From positions 196,034 to 253,680 of the forward strand of contig NZ_PJIO01000007.1 of NCBI RefSeq assembly GCF_002929305.1: a DNA stretch of 57,647 bases. Reading direction: 5' to 3'. Of this stretch, positions 17,795 through 27,271 are shown piece by piece (positions within the stretch are counted from its first letter, which is position 1; each line of letters starts with the position of its first letter). The notes beneath the pieces were generated by a model. The model had not been told where the DNA came from. It was given only the letters and a program-made list of their open reading frames with translations, and did not search any database. The DNA comes from Arthrobacter sp. GMC3. GTDB lineage: Bacteria; Actinomycetota; Actinomycetes; Actinomycetales; Micrococcaceae. Position numbers and translations under genes: made by a program.

Positions 17795-17833
17795 TAGGGG
17801 AGCGGGCTAGGGGAGCGGGCTAGGGGAGCGGCG
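17795..17833. repeat. Three tandem 13-base repeats
   Basis: TAGGGGAGCGGGC occurs at 17795-17807 and 17808-17820, with a third copy at 17821-17833 differing only in the last two bases. It lies in the gap between the starts of the acyl-CoA dehydrogenase gene and the end of the GH5-like gene. Confidence 0.8.
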
Positions 17834-17842
17834 CCCGTCAGT

Positions 17843-17929
17843 GTCCTGTTCTGCGCCACGCTCGCAGTGAACATGGCGCAGAACAGTGAAATGCGCCGCG
17901 CCCACAATGAGCACGGCGCATAACAGGAC
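17843..17929. repeat. Nested inverted repeats around TGTTCTGCGCC
   Basis: CTGTTCTGCGCCA (17846-17858) is repeated inverted and perfectly at 17874-17886. GTCCTGTTCTGCGCC (17843-17857) also pairs with 17915-17929 with one mismatch. A further ATGCGCC lies between them. The block is thus three or four copies of one motif in both orientations, located downstream of the GH5-like gene. It could fold into alternative hairpins and act as a terminator or REP-like element. Confidence 0.75.
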
Positions 17930-17948
17930 GCCGCCCATGGTCAGTTGG

Positions 17949-19223
17949 CTAGGGGAACACCGTGGTGATCCCGCGCACGGCCAGATATCCGGCGTCGGAC
18001 GACTTTGAGGACCGCACCAGGGTGGGCTTTTCGCCGCTGGTGGCCCGTTCCATCCATGCGGCAAAAACCTCGCCCGCGGGATCAGCCACCGAACGGCCCA
18101 CCCCTGTGGCAAGGTCTCCCGGATCAAAGGACACCGCCGTGGCGCGCTGCGACGGCGCAGTGGGGTTGGCCTTCTCGGCGGCGATCAGCTCGGCCAGTCG
18201 CTTCCCGGCTGGCTTTACCCGGCGCTCGGAATCCAGCAATCCCAGGGTGTATTCCAGTTCCGGGAAGTCGGCCAGTTTCCGGCTGACATCATGCGAGCAC
18301 CACCACGTCACGCCCCACAAATTGGGGGTGTCCAGTACAGGGCGCAGACTCTGTTCCAGGAAGTCCGCGGCCCCGTCAAAGGGGATGGCGGGGTAGGGGG
18401 CGCCAATTTCCTGCAACCAGATGGGGCGCTGGGGATCTTCGGCGTAGGCAGCCGCCAGCTGCACCAGATAGTCGGCGAAAAGGGTCCTGGCGGGGTGGCC
18501 CTGCGGGAACAAGTGCGCCACGGCAACAAAAACCCAGGAGTGCACGGTGGTCACATCCCCCAATGTTGCGGCGTGGGTTGGTGTGACGGGGCTGCTGTCT
18601 ACAAACCAAACGTTGTCATCAAAGCTGTGCTGGTGCATGCCCTCCGGCCACACTTTCCGCACCGTGGCCAACAGGGTTGAGATCCAGTCACCCATCTGCG
18701 CGGGCGTGGTCACATGCTGTTCGGGGTGCCGTTCCACGGCGAACTGGTTGGTCTCGTTTCCCAGCGTCATGCCCAGCACATTGGGGCGGGAGGAGACCTC
18801 GGTGGCCAGTGCCGTGATGAGCTCGGCCTCGGCCGCCACCACGTCGGGATCCGTAAAGATGTTGCGCCGGTGCCAGCTGGTGACCCACGACGGCAGGTAG
18901 TCGAAACTTGAGAGGTGTCCCTGCAGCCCGTCCACCGACACGTCCAGGCCAAACTCGGCTGCGGCATCCACCACCTTGCCCACGTCGGCGATTCCGGCGG
19001 CGCGGATCAGTGAACGGTTGGGCTGCAGCAGCGGCCACAAGGGGAAGATCCGCACATGGTCCAGGCCGATGGAGGCGATGGATTCCAGATCGGCCCGGAC
19101 GGCATCGATGTCAAAATCCTGCCAGGAGTGGAACCAGCTTTTGCTGGGTGTGTAGTTCACGCCCCAGCGCAGGGGCTTGTTTCGGCCTGAATTGGTGGGC
19201 GATGCGGGGGAGGGGAGGGTCAT
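17949..19223 (-). CDS. GH5-like glycosidase, probably GH5_18-type beta-mannosidase
   Basis: The 424-residue protein is a TIM-barrel clan A glycosidase. WGVNYTPSKSWFHSW opens the barrel, the acid/base is in LGMTLGNETNQF and the nucleophile in IWLQEIGAP. From memory the N-terminal part resembles GH5 subfamily 18, whose studied bifidobacterial members cleave the Man-beta-1,4-GlcNAc core of N-glycans. No signal peptide is present, so it acts in the cytoplasm. Its ATG overlaps the TGA of the GH38 gene by 4 bases, so the two are translationally coupled. The family is well supported by motifs; the subfamily and substrate are inferred. Confidence 0.75.
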   Translation of the reverse strand: MTLPSPASPTNSGRNKPLRWGVNYTPSKSWFHSWQDFDIDAVRADLESIASIGLDHVRIFPLWPLLQPNRSLIRAAGIADVGKVVDAAAEFGLDVSVDGLQGHLSSFDYLPSWVTSWHRRNIFTDPDVVAAEAELITALATEVSSRPNVLGMTLGNETNQFAVERHPEQHVTTPAQMGDWISTLLATVRKVWPEGMHQHSFDDNVWFVDSSPVTPTHAATLGDVTTVHSWVFVAVAHLFPQGHPARTLFADYLVQLAAAYAEDPQRPIWLQEIGAPYPAIPFDGAADFLEQSLRPVLDTPNLWGVTWWCSHDVSRKLADFPELEYTLGLLDSERRVKPAGKRLAELIAAEKANPTAPSQRATAVSFDPGDLATGVGRSVADPAGEVFAAWMERATSGEKPTLVRSSKSSDAGYLAVRGITTVFP

Positions 19224-22200
19224 TTATTGTCTTTCTTCAAGCGCAGGGTCAGGATTTGAAACGGGCGCAGCGCAATGCGGGCCACGCCGTGGTCGGAGAA
19301 GGTGAGGGATCCGGCGTCGTACGGCTGCTCCAGAAGGTTGTTCTCCTCCAAAGATGCCACAGGGAACGACGCCGACAGCGTCACGGAAGCCCGGGCGCCG
19401 AGTGGCTCGTACAGGCGGACAATGACGTCGCCGCTGCGGTCGTCGGCCAGCTTGATGCACTCAATCAGTGCGGCTTGCGAATCGGTGCTGATGAGGGGCT
19501 CGACGGCGGCGCCGTCACTGTACGTGCCGCGCCACGGCAGGTTCATGGCATAGCCGGCGTCCACGGCGTCCGCCACCTCGGCACCCACCACCAGACCGTA
19601 CGTGAATGAATGGGGCCCCTGGTCCGTTTCCGGGTCGGGGAATCGCGGCCCGCGCAGCAGCGAGAGCCGCACAGTGGTGAAGCTTGAACCGTTGGCGCCG
19701 GGGTGGCGGGACACATCGTGGCCGTAGGTGGAATCGTTGATGACCGCCGCACCAAAACCGGGCTCGCCCACGTGAACCCAACGGTGCGCGCAGACCTCAA
19801 AGCGGGCGTTGTCCCAGGACGTGTTCTCGTGTGTGGCGCGTTGGATGTGCCCGTATTGGGTCTCGAAACGGGCGTGGTCCGCGTGCACATCGAGCGGGAA
19901 AGCGGCCTTGAGTAGAGTCTCCTGCTCGTGCCAGTCGACGTCGTTGTAGACAGTGATGATCTTCGAGTCCGGGGCAATGCGCACGCGCTGGGTGATGTGC
20001 GATTTCCGGAAACTGCGCTTGATGGTGATCTCAGCCTGGCCCGACCCCATCGTGACCTCCATCGAATCAAGCTCGCGAAGGTCCGTGACAGTGTTCTTGT
20101 AAAACGCGTCGATGTCCCACGCGTCCCACATATTGGGGAAGTCGGCGTGCAACTGCAGCAGGTTGGCGCCCTGCCCGGATGGCACCAGCTCGCGGTTCGC
20201 GGCCACGTCCACAATGGAGCTGATGACGCCGTCCGCACCGAAACGCACCGTGATGAGCCCGTTGTGCACGACGACGTCGCTTCCGTCGTGCTCCACCGTC
20301 ACCTCCGAGGAGTGTGGGGCCGGGACGCCCGCGCTGAGTGGGGCGATGCCGCGGCGCGGGTAGGGGGAGGCGTTAAAGAGCGTGGACTTCCACGGGTCCG
20401 GATCGACGGGATCGACCGCCGGTGCCAGGGCCTGCATTGCTTCGAAGATGATTTCCTGCAAATCCTTGGCGATCCGGGCGTAGCTCTCCGCGGCCTCGCG
20501 GTGTACCCAGGCGATCGAAGAACCCGGCAGGATGTCGTGGAACTGGTTGAGCAATACCAGCTTCCAGATTCGGTCCAGCTCGTCGTAGGGGTAGTCGATG
20601 AGCCCGCGTGAGGCGGCCGTGGCGCTCCACAGCTCGGCCTGGCGCAGCAGGTGTTCGCTTGCCCGGTTTCCCTGTTTGGTCAGGGCCTGGGAGGTGTAGG
20701 TGCCGCGGTGCAGTTCAAGGTAGAGCTCGCCCTTCCACACGGGGGCGTGGGGGTATTCCGCCTGCGCCGCGGTGAAGAATTCGGCTGGTGAGGCGATGGT
20801 GACCTGAGGTGAGCCTTCAAGGTTTTGGGTGCGCTTTGCCCGGGCCAGCATTTCGCGCGTGGGCCCGCCGCCGCCGTCGCCCCAGCCGAAGGGAACCAGC
20901 GAATTCTTTGCCGCTCCCTTGTCACGGAAGTTGCGAACGGCGTGGGCCAGCTCCTGCCCGGATAGCTGGGAATTGTAAGTGTCTACGGGTGGGAAGTGGG
21001 TGAAAACGCGGGTGCCGTCTATCCCCTCCCAGTTGAAGGTGTGGTGAGGGAATTTGTTGACCGTGTTCCAGGAGATCTTCTGTGTCAGGAACCATTTGGC
21101 ACCGGCCAGCTTCACGATCTGGGGTAGCGCGGCGGAGTAGCCGAACGAGTCCGGGAGCCACACTTCCTGGCATTGCACGCCGAAATTCTCGCGGAAAAAG
21201 CGCTGGCCGTAAGTGAATTGGCGGGCCATGGCCTCCGAGCCCACCATGTTGGTGTCCGATTCCACCCACATGCCGCCCGTGGGGATGAACCGGCCCTGCG
21301 CCACGGCGTCCTTGACCCGTTCAAAGACCTCGGGGCGCTGTTCCTTGAGCCATTCGTACTGCTGGGCGGAGGACATGGCGAACTGCAGTTCGGGGTACTC
21401 CTCCAGCAGGTTAACCACATTGGAGGTGGTGCGGGCAACCTTCCGCACCGTCTCGCGCACCGGCCACAGCCAGGCGGAGTCGATGTGGGCGTGGCCAATG
21501 GCGGTGATCTGGTGGGCACTGGCGTTGGCGGGCTGCGCCAGGACGTGCGCCAGCTCGGCGCGTCCGGCGGCGGCTGTGCCGGGAATGTCGGTGAGGTGGA
21601 CGGCGTCGAGCGCGCGCTCCACGGCGTACAGGATGTCCCAGCGGCGCGGGTTGCCCGGATCCAGCTCCGCGGCCAGCTGCTCCAGAACCTCAAGATCCTG
21701 CACAAGTTCCCACACCTCGGTGTTGAAAATGTTGATGTCCGCGCGGGCCATCGTGTACCTGGGTGCGCTGCCTGCGGTCGACTTTTCGCCCAAATGGGTG
21801 GGGATGAAGGGGTTGTCGGTGAATACGAAGGGGTTCGCCGCGGCCTCCACGTACAGGTCGATCTCCTCGCCGCCGGTTGACTCTGAGGCCACTGGAAGCC
21901 ACGTGTTCAGCGGGTTCAGCGCCTTCACGGCAGTTCCGTCAGGACGGTACACCAGCCCCTCGGCCTGGAAACCCGGCCAGGACTGGCTGAATCCCAGGTC
22001 CACCACCAGCTCCACCTTGTGCCCGCGCGCCTGCGGCGGGACGGTGCCCGTGACATGAATCCAGCTGGTGCCCCATGCCGGGCCCCACTGCTGGCCCACA
22101 CTAAAGGGCTCGTAGCTGACGTTGCCGGCCAGCGCGACGGCGGGCATTACGGGTTCTCCCTGGCCGCCCTCCACATGCCAAGCGGTCAGTTTCAGTTCCG

Positions 22201-22285
22201 CGACAGGGGTGTAGACGGCGGGGGTGATCCGCTCGGCCAGGACTCGTTTGAGGCGGTTTTCAATCAAGCTTTGTTTGTCGTGCAT
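19220..22285 (-). CDS. GH38 alpha-mannosidase
   Basis: The 1,021-residue length and motifs match cytosolic class II alpha-mannosidases. IGHAHIDSAWLWP carries the zinc-binding His and Asp, WLPDSFGYSAALPQI the catalytic Asp nucleophile, and FHDILPGSSI another zinc His. The C-terminal half is the beta-sandwich typical of GH38. It removes alpha-linked mannose from oligomannosides. There is no signal peptide. It is the first gene of a two-gene operon with the GH5-like gene and is divergent from the GH125 gene, so one regulator may control both arms. Confidence 0.92.
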   Translation of the reverse strand: MHDKQSLIENRLKRVLAERITPAVYTPVAELKLTAWHVEGGQGEPVMPAVALAGNVSYEPFSVGQQWGPAWGTSWIHVTGTVPPQARGHKVELVVDLGFSQSWPGFQAEGLVYRPDGTAVKALNPLNTWLPVASESTGGEEIDLYVEAAANPFVFTDNPFIPTHLGEKSTAGSAPRYTMARADINIFNTEVWELVQDLEVLEQLAAELDPGNPRRWDILYAVERALDAVHLTDIPGTAAAGRAELAHVLAQPANASAHQITAIGHAHIDSAWLWPVRETVRKVARTTSNVVNLLEEYPELQFAMSSAQQYEWLKEQRPEVFERVKDAVAQGRFIPTGGMWVESDTNMVGSEAMARQFTYGQRFFRENFGVQCQEVWLPDSFGYSAALPQIVKLAGAKWFLTQKISWNTVNKFPHHTFNWEGIDGTRVFTHFPPVDTYNSQLSGQELAHAVRNFRDKGAAKNSLVPFGWGDGGGGPTREMLARAKRTQNLEGSPQVTIASPAEFFTAAQAEYPHAPVWKGELYLELHRGTYTSQALTKQGNRASEHLLRQAELWSATAASRGLIDYPYDELDRIWKLVLLNQFHDILPGSSIAWVHREAAESYARIAKDLQEIIFEAMQALAPAVDPVDPDPWKSTLFNASPYPRRGIAPLSAGVPAPHSSEVTVEHDGSDVVVHNGLITVRFGADGVISSIVDVAANRELVPSGQGANLLQLHADFPNMWDAWDIDAFYKNTVTDLRELDSMEVTMGSGQAEITIKRSFRKSHITQRVRIAPDSKIITVYNDVDWHEQETLLKAAFPLDVHADHARFETQYGHIQRATHENTSWDNARFEVCAHRWVHVGEPGFGAAVINDSTYGHDVSRHPGANGSSFTTVRLSLLRGPRFPDPETDQGPHSFTYGLVVGAEVADAVDAGYAMNLPWRGTYSDGAAVEPLISTDSQAALIECIKLADDRSGDVIVRLYEPLGARASVTLSASFPVASLEENNLLEQPYDAGSLTFSDHGVARIALRPFQILTLRLKKDNK

Positions 22286-22401
22286 GGGAGGCCTTTCCGG
22301 GGCAGACGGCTTGCATTGAAAGTCTAGTGCTGCCGGTCACGTTGCGGACACATATGCTTGGTTGTTCCTATGTCTGAGTAACGCGGCGAGAGGTAAGTTT
22401 G

Positions 22402-23730
22402 GTGGAAAATGTTGACAGTCCGCAATGGGATGCCACGGAGTTCCTGAGGCAGCCGCTGCTGGAGTGCGCCGCGCAGGTGAAGGCGTTGGCGGGCGATGCC
22501 GAGCTGGCCGAGATCTTCCTCCGTGGCATGCGCAACACGCTGGAAACCACGCTGACCCGTGATCAGGACGGCACCACCTTTGCCATCACCGGCGACATTC
22601 CAGCGATGTGGCTGCGTGATTCCTCCGCCCAGATGCTGCCGTTCCTGCGCTTTCTAGGTCCGGACGGTGGTGCCGACGCCGCCGAGCTGTTCCACGTCAT
22701 TGCCGGGCTGAGCAGGCGGCAGTTCGCCTACATTGCCCAGAATTCCTACGCCAACGCCTTCAACCAGCGAGCAAACGGTGCAGCCTATGACCCGGAGGAC
22801 GGCTGCAGCGACCCCTGGGTGTGGGAGCGCAAATACGAGCTGGACTCCCTAGCTTTCCCCCTCTGGTTGGCCCACGCCGTGTGGCGTCGCACCGGTCGAT
22901 CCGACGTTTTTGACGGCGCAGTTCACGGGGTGCTGCGCACCATGGTGGATCAGATTCGGCTGGAACAGAACCACGAAGACAACTCGCCGTACACCTTTGT
23001 GCGCAAGACGGACCTGCCCAGTGAGACGTTGCAGCGGGACGGAAGAGGTCCGGCGTCGGGCTTCACGGGAATGAGCTGGGCGGGCTTCCGGCCCAGCGAC
23101 GACGCCTGCGTTTACAGCTACAACGTGCCCGGCAATCTGTTCGCCGCACAGGCACTGAGGCAGCTGGCGGAGATTGCGGCGGAGGTTTACGGCGACGCGG
23201 CGCTCGCCGCAGACGCCGCCTCGCTGGCCCAGGAAATGGCCGACGGCGTCGCCACCTTCGGAGTGGTTCGCCACCCCCTGCACGGGGACATGTACGCCTA
23301 CGAGGTGGACGGGCTGGGCAACACGCTGCTGATGGATGACGCGAACATGCCCAGCCTGCTCTCCCTGCCGCTGACCGGTGCTATCGCGCCGGATGACCCC
23401 CTCTACCTGGCCACCCGCGCCTTCATCTTGAGTGCCGAAAACCCGTTCTACTATGAGGGTTCGCACGCTGCGGGCATCGGTAGCCCGCACACGCCGCCCG
23501 GCTACATCTGGCCCATTGCGCTCGCTGTCCAGGGCCTGACTACCACTGACCGGGCGGAAAAGCTGCGCCTTCTGCAACTGCTGCGCGACACGAGCGGCGG
23601 CACGGGAATGATGCATGAGAGCTTCGATCCCACGGATCCCGAGCAGTTCACCCGGCCGTGGTTCTCCTGGGCCAACTCCATGTTTGCCGAATTACTACTG
23701 GACTATTGCGCGATTGGTGACGCCGCCTAA
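22402..23730 (+). CDS. GH125 exo-alpha-1,6-mannosidase-like protein
   Basis: I choose GTG at 22402, 7 bases after GAGAGGT; TTG at 22399 is adjacent. The 442 residues show GH125 landmarks: ITGDIPAMWLRDSSAQ near the N-terminus, YELDSLAFPLW, MDDANMPSLL, and GTGMMHESFDP with the Glu that acts as base in this inverting, metal-independent family. GH125 enzymes release non-reducing alpha-1,6-mannose. No signal peptide is seen. The 116-base divergent gap to the GH38 gene holds only short imperfect palindromes (CATATG at 22351, GACACATA/TATGTC), and no LacI- or ROK-type operator is obvious. Confidence 0.9.
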   Translation: MENVDSPQWDATEFLRQPLLECAAQVKALAGDAELAEIFLRGMRNTLETTLTRDQDGTTFAITGDIPAMWLRDSSAQMLPFLRFLGPDGGADAAELFHVIAGLSRRQFAYIAQNSYANAFNQRANGAAYDPEDGCSDPWVWERKYELDSLAFPLWLAHAVWRRTGRSDVFDGAVHGVLRTMVDQIRLEQNHEDNSPYTFVRKTDLPSETLQRDGRGPASGFTGMSWAGFRPSDDACVYSYNVPGNLFAAQALRQLAEIAAEVYGDAALAADAASLAQEMADGVATFGVVRHPLHGDMYAYEVDGLGNTLLMDDANMPSLLSLPLTGAIAPDDPLYLATRAFILSAENPFYYEGSHAAGIGSPHTPPGYIWPIALAVQGLTTTDRAEKLRLLQLLRDTSGGTGMMHESFDPTDPEQFTRPWFSWANSMFAELLLDYCAIGDAA

Positions 23731-23758
23731 ATATCGCGCGAGCGGCGTCATTTGCTCC

Positions 23759-23770
23759 TAGAGTGGAACC
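23759..23770 (+). promoter_or_regulatory. Leaderless promoter of serine hydrolase
   Basis: TAGAGT (23759-23764) is followed by six bases and the ATG at 23771. No ribosome-binding site is present, so the gene may be transcribed separately from the GH125 gene 40 bases upstream. Confidence 0.6.
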
Positions 23771-24886
23771 ATGAACTCACCAGCCGAAGGCCTTGCCACG
23801 CCCCAGTTCGCCCCTGTCCGGGAACTCTTTGACTCAATGCTCGACGCCGACCCCGGCTACAGCGCGCAGCTCGCCGTGTACGTGGGCGGTGAGAAGGTGC
23901 TGGACCTGGTGGGTGGCCCCGAATCCTCTGCCGAATCGGTGACGGGTGTGTTCTCCTGCTCCAAGGGGGTTGCCGCGCTCGCGTTCAGCCTGCTGGTGCA
24001 GGACGAGGTGATCGATCTCGATGCCACGGTCGCCACCTACTGGCCCGAGTTTGCCCAGAACGGCAAGGCATCGGTGACCGTCCGCCAGCTTCTCTCCCAC
24101 CAGGGCGGACTGGTGGGTGTGCAGGGCGGCTTCGCCATGGAGGACTACAACGACCTGCCCGCAGTGGCGGCCCGGCTGGCCGCGTTGGCACCCATGTGGC
24201 GTCCCGGAAGCGGCACTTTCGGCTACCACGCCCTGACCATGGGTGTCTTCTTGGAGGAACTGTGCCGGCGTGTCACCGGCGAGCGTCTGCAGGATGTGTA
24301 CAACCGCCGCATTCGCGTGCCGTTTGCGGCCAGCATGTTCCTTGGCCTGCCCGAGTCCGAGGAGCCGCGCTTCCGCCCGGTGCTTTTCGACGAGCAGCCG
24401 GCACCTGCCTTCTTTGACCCGTTTTCCATTGCCGGTGTGTCCGGCAATGTTCAGGCCGGAAACCTTCTGGAACTGCCCAACATCCGCAGCGTGCGCGCGG
24501 CCGGTAGCTGCAGCGGTGCAGGGGTGGGCTCGGCCGACGGCCTGGCCCGCGTCTACGCGGGCGCCGTCACCGGCATCGGAGACCTGCCCGCGTACCTGAG
24601 CCCGGAAACCATTGCGCTCATGAGCCAGGAACAGGTCTGGGGCCTGGACAGGGTGTTCTGCGACACCGGCGCCTTTGCCATCACGTTCATGAAGGCGCAC
24701 CCGCGCATGGACTTTGGTAGCGCGCAGGCATTCGGGCACGACGGCGCAAACGCGGCTTTGGGCTATGCCGATCCCCTGTACGGGATTGGCTTTGGCTACA
24801 TCCCGGCCAAGAATGAGGACGGCGGCACTGCGGGGCGGGCCATGCAACTCAGCGCGGCAGTCCGCAAGGTACTTCTCGGACAGTAA
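23771..24886 (+). CDS. Serine hydrolase, beta-lactamase/EstB type
   Basis: The 371-residue protein has the class C beta-lactamase fold. Ser62-x-x-Lys65 in FSCSKG is the catalytic pair, followed by IDLDATVATYWPEF and VTVRQLLSHQGGL, the usual family landmarks, and a Tyr in FGYHALTMG that probably acts as the YxN-type base. No signal peptide is visible, so a cytoplasmic esterase is more likely than an antibiotic-degrading enzyme. It could deacylate a sugar ester, given the mannosidase neighbours, but nothing in the sequence proves this. Confidence 0.85.
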   Translation: MNSPAEGLATPQFAPVRELFDSMLDADPGYSAQLAVYVGGEKVLDLVGGPESSAESVTGVFSCSKGVAALAFSLLVQDEVIDLDATVATYWPEFAQNGKASVTVRQLLSHQGGLVGVQGGFAMEDYNDLPAVAARLAALAPMWRPGSGTFGYHALTMGVFLEELCRRVTGERLQDVYNRRIRVPFAASMFLGLPESEEPRFRPVLFDEQPAPAFFDPFSIAGVSGNVQAGNLLELPNIRSVRAAGSCSGAGVGSADGLARVYAGAVTGIGDLPAYLSPETIALMSQEQVWGLDRVFCDTGAFAITFMKAHPRMDFGSAQAFGHDGANAALGYADPLYGIGFGYIPAKNEDGGTAGRAMQLSAAVRKVLLGQ

Positions 24887-24907
24887 TCCCTCAAGTTCAG
24901 GCGGGCG

Positions 24908-26314
24908 TCACTTCAGCTCCGCCAGGGCCGCCTCGATTGCCCGGTGGAAGGTGGGGTAGGCGTAGATCATGGTTTTCAAGGTGGCGACGGGGATGCGGGC
25001 GTGAACGGCAAGAGCCAGCAGCGAGAGTACCTCCCCGCCGGTAGGGCCCACGGAGGTGGCACCTATCAGGACACCGGAGCTGGCATCCTCGATCACCTTG
25101 ATGAATCCCTGGTTGCCTGCTTTGTGGATCCAGCCGCGCGTGGACGCGCCCAGCTCTGTGAACCCCACCCTGACGTCCAGGCCTGCGTCACGGGCCTGCT
25201 GTTCGCTCAACCCCACGGCACCGATCTCCGGGTCGGTGAAAGTCACCCGGGGCACCGCGTGCGAGGAGGTGGTTCCCCTGTCCCCGCCCGCAAGTGCGGG
25301 CCCCAGAATATGCCCGGCCACAATGTTCGCGTGGTACATGGACATGTGCGTAAACGCACCTGCCCCGACGGCGTCCCCTATCAGGTACAGCCCGTCCGTC
25401 AATTGCAGGTGCCCGTCCACGGCCGGGGGCGTCTTCCCATCCCAGGCAACCCCTGCCCGTCCCAAGGCTAGGGCGTCCAAAGTGGTGGTCCGCCCCGTGG
25501 CTATCAGGAGTTCTTCCGTAACAAGCTCCGCGGACCTGGGGCCGGAGAGCGCCACGGTGAAACCGGCGTCGGAGTGGCGCACTCCCGTGACATTGGTGTT
25601 GAAAAGGACCTCGATCCCTTCGCTGCGGAACACCTCGGCGAGCAGCTTTGAGGATTCGGGCTCCTCCCGAGGAACCAGCGCCGGCCCACGCACCACCACC
25701 GTCACGCGTGTGCCGAAGCGGGCAAACATCTGCGCCAGTTCCGCCCCGATGGGCCCGCCCCCCATGACAACCAGCGACGCCGGCGCTTCGGTCGCCATCA
25801 AGGCTTCACGATTCGTCCAAAAAGGCGTCCCCGCCAAGCCCTGAATCGGCGGCACGGCGGGGTTGGTGCCCGGGTTGAGCACCACGGCGCGGCGGGCCGC
25901 AAAAGTGACCTCTCCGCCGTCGGCCTGGCGAACAGTAACCTGGCGTGGGCCGCTCAGCGACCCCACGCCCCGCACCAGCCGGCCGCCCTTATCGGTGAAG
26001 CGTTTGGCCGCGACGGCGTCGTCCCAGTTGTCGGTGGCTTCCGCCCGAACCCGCCGGGCAACCATGGAAAAGTCGGGAACAACGCTGGCGCTGCCCGCCA
26101 GTTCCGGCACCCGGCGCGCCTCTGCCACGACATTGGCGGCCCGGATCATCATCTTGGAGGGGACGCAGCCGTAGTACGGACATTCCCCGCCCACCAGGCG
26201 CGCTTCCACCCCCACAACGGCCAGTCCGGCGGCGGCCAATTCTCCGGCCACCGCCTCGCCACCGGGTCCCATGCCGACCACCACGACGTCGACGTTTTCA
26301 ACGACCCTGTCCAT
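24908..26314 (-). CDS. Pyridine nucleotide-disulfide oxidoreductase, dihydrolipoamide-reductase-like
   Basis: The 468 residues match class I flavoprotein disulfide reductases. They show the FAD motif VVVGMGPGGEAVA, redox-active Cys45-X4-Cys50 in GGECPYYGCVPSK, an NAD(P) motif VVMGGGPIGAEL, and YLIGDAVG. The C-terminal catalytic His of the usual HPT motif is replaced (IYAYPTFHRAIEAAL), so ordinary lipoamide reductase activity is doubtful; a quinone or other electron acceptor is possible. It lies 9 bases downstream of the betaine-transporter binding protein gene and is the last gene of that operon, an unexpected partnership. Confidence 0.82.
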   Translation of the reverse strand: MDRVVENVDVVVVGMGPGGEAVAGELAAAGLAVVGVEARLVGGECPYYGCVPSKMMIRAANVVAEARRVPELAGSASVVPDFSMVARRVRAEATDNWDDAVAAKRFTDKGGRLVRGVGSLSGPRQVTVRQADGGEVTFAARRAVVLNPGTNPAVPPIQGLAGTPFWTNREALMATEAPASLVVMGGGPIGAELAQMFARFGTRVTVVVRGPALVPREEPESSKLLAEVFRSEGIEVLFNTNVTGVRHSDAGFTVALSGPRSAELVTEELLIATGRTTTLDALALGRAGVAWDGKTPPAVDGHLQLTDGLYLIGDAVGAGAFTHMSMYHANIVAGHILGPALAGGDRGTTSSHAVPRVTFTDPEIGAVGLSEQQARDAGLDVRVGFTELGASTRGWIHKAGNQGFIKVIEDASSGVLIGATSVGPTGGEVLSLLALAVHARIPVATLKTMIYAYPTFHRAIEAALAELK

Positions 26315-26323
26315 GAGAGCTCC

Positions 26324-27271
26324 TTACTTGGTGATGCCCTTTTCCTTCAGCCAGGCCGTGGCAGCAACCTTGGGGTCCATCTTTTGGGTGCCCTCAACCT
26401 GGTCGCGCAGCGAGATCAAGTCCTGGGTGGTCAGCACCTTGGAAACATTGTTCAGTGCGGCCGAAGCCTTGTCGCTAATCCGGTCGGCCTTGACCAGGGG
26501 GAGCACCTGCTGGGCCAGCCAGTTGTGCAGGGGATCCTCCAGGACCACCAGGTTGTTGGCCGGGATGGCGGGGGAGGTGGTGAAAATGTCCGCCACCTGG
26601 ATCTCATTGTTCAGCAGCGCCTTGACGGTCAGGGGCCCGCCGCCGTCGCTGATGGGGGTGAAGGCCTTCGGCACGCAATTGTAAATTTTGGCCAAACCGG
26701 GCAACCCGTAGGGGCGCGTCTTGAACTCCGGTGGGGCACCCAGTGTCAATTGATCGCACACCTTGGCCAGGTCCGTAATGGACTTCAGGCCGCCATACTT
26801 GGCCGCCGTCTCGGCCGTGACCACCATGGCGTCCTTGTCCTCGGCCGAGGATGCGGCCAGAACAGTCAGGCCGGAGGGCAGCTTGGCCGGCAGGGCCGCC
26901 AAAATACCCGCCGGATCGGTCACCGTGTTGGTGGGGTCCACGAAGCCCAGCAGGTTGCCGCTGTAGTCGGGCACCACATCAACCGAGCCGTCCTGGATGG
27001 CCTTGATGTACACCTCACGTGCGCCAATGTTCAGCTTGGTGGTGGCCGGAACCCCCGCAGCGTTCAACGCCCCGGCATAAATCTCCGCGATGATGGCGTT
27101 TTCGGGGAAGTTGGCCGAACCCACCACCACGGGCCCACCACCACCGGCGGCACTTGAGGAGTCGCTGCTCAGCGGGTTGCCACCACTGCACGCGGTGACG
27201 GCAAGAATCACGGAAAGCCCTGCGGCAGCACCAAGGACGGTGCGACGGGTGGGGCGGGAAATGTTGTTCAT
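26324..27271 (-). CDS. Glycine betaine/choline-type ABC binding lipoprotein (OpuCC/OsmF-like)
   Basis: The 315-residue protein has a signal with Arg9-Arg10 (TRRTVLG) and a lipobox ending at Cys28 (VTACS), so it is a lipoprotein, perhaps exported by Tat. The mature part has OpuAC-type landmarks: VVVGSANFPENAIIAEIYAGAL, GSVDVVPDYSGNLL and VADIFTTSPAI. It would bind glycine betaine, choline, carnitine or a related quaternary amine outside the membrane. The start overlaps the stop of the upstream permease gene by 4 bases. Confidence 0.9.
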   Translation of the reverse strand: MNNISRPTRRTVLGAAAGLSVILAVTACSGGNPLSSDSSSAAGGGGPVVVGSANFPENAIIAEIYAGALNAAGVPATTKLNIGAREVYIKAIQDGSVDVVPDYSGNLLGFVDPTNTVTDPAGILAALPAKLPSGLTVLAASSAEDKDAMVVTAETAAKYGGLKSITDLAKVCDQLTLGAPPEFKTRPYGLPGLAKIYNCVPKAFTPISDGGGPLTVKALLNNEIQVADIFTTSPAIPANNLVVLEDPLHNWLAQQVLPLVKADRISDKASAALNNVSKVLTTQDLISLRDQVEGTQKMDPKVAATAWLKEKGITK

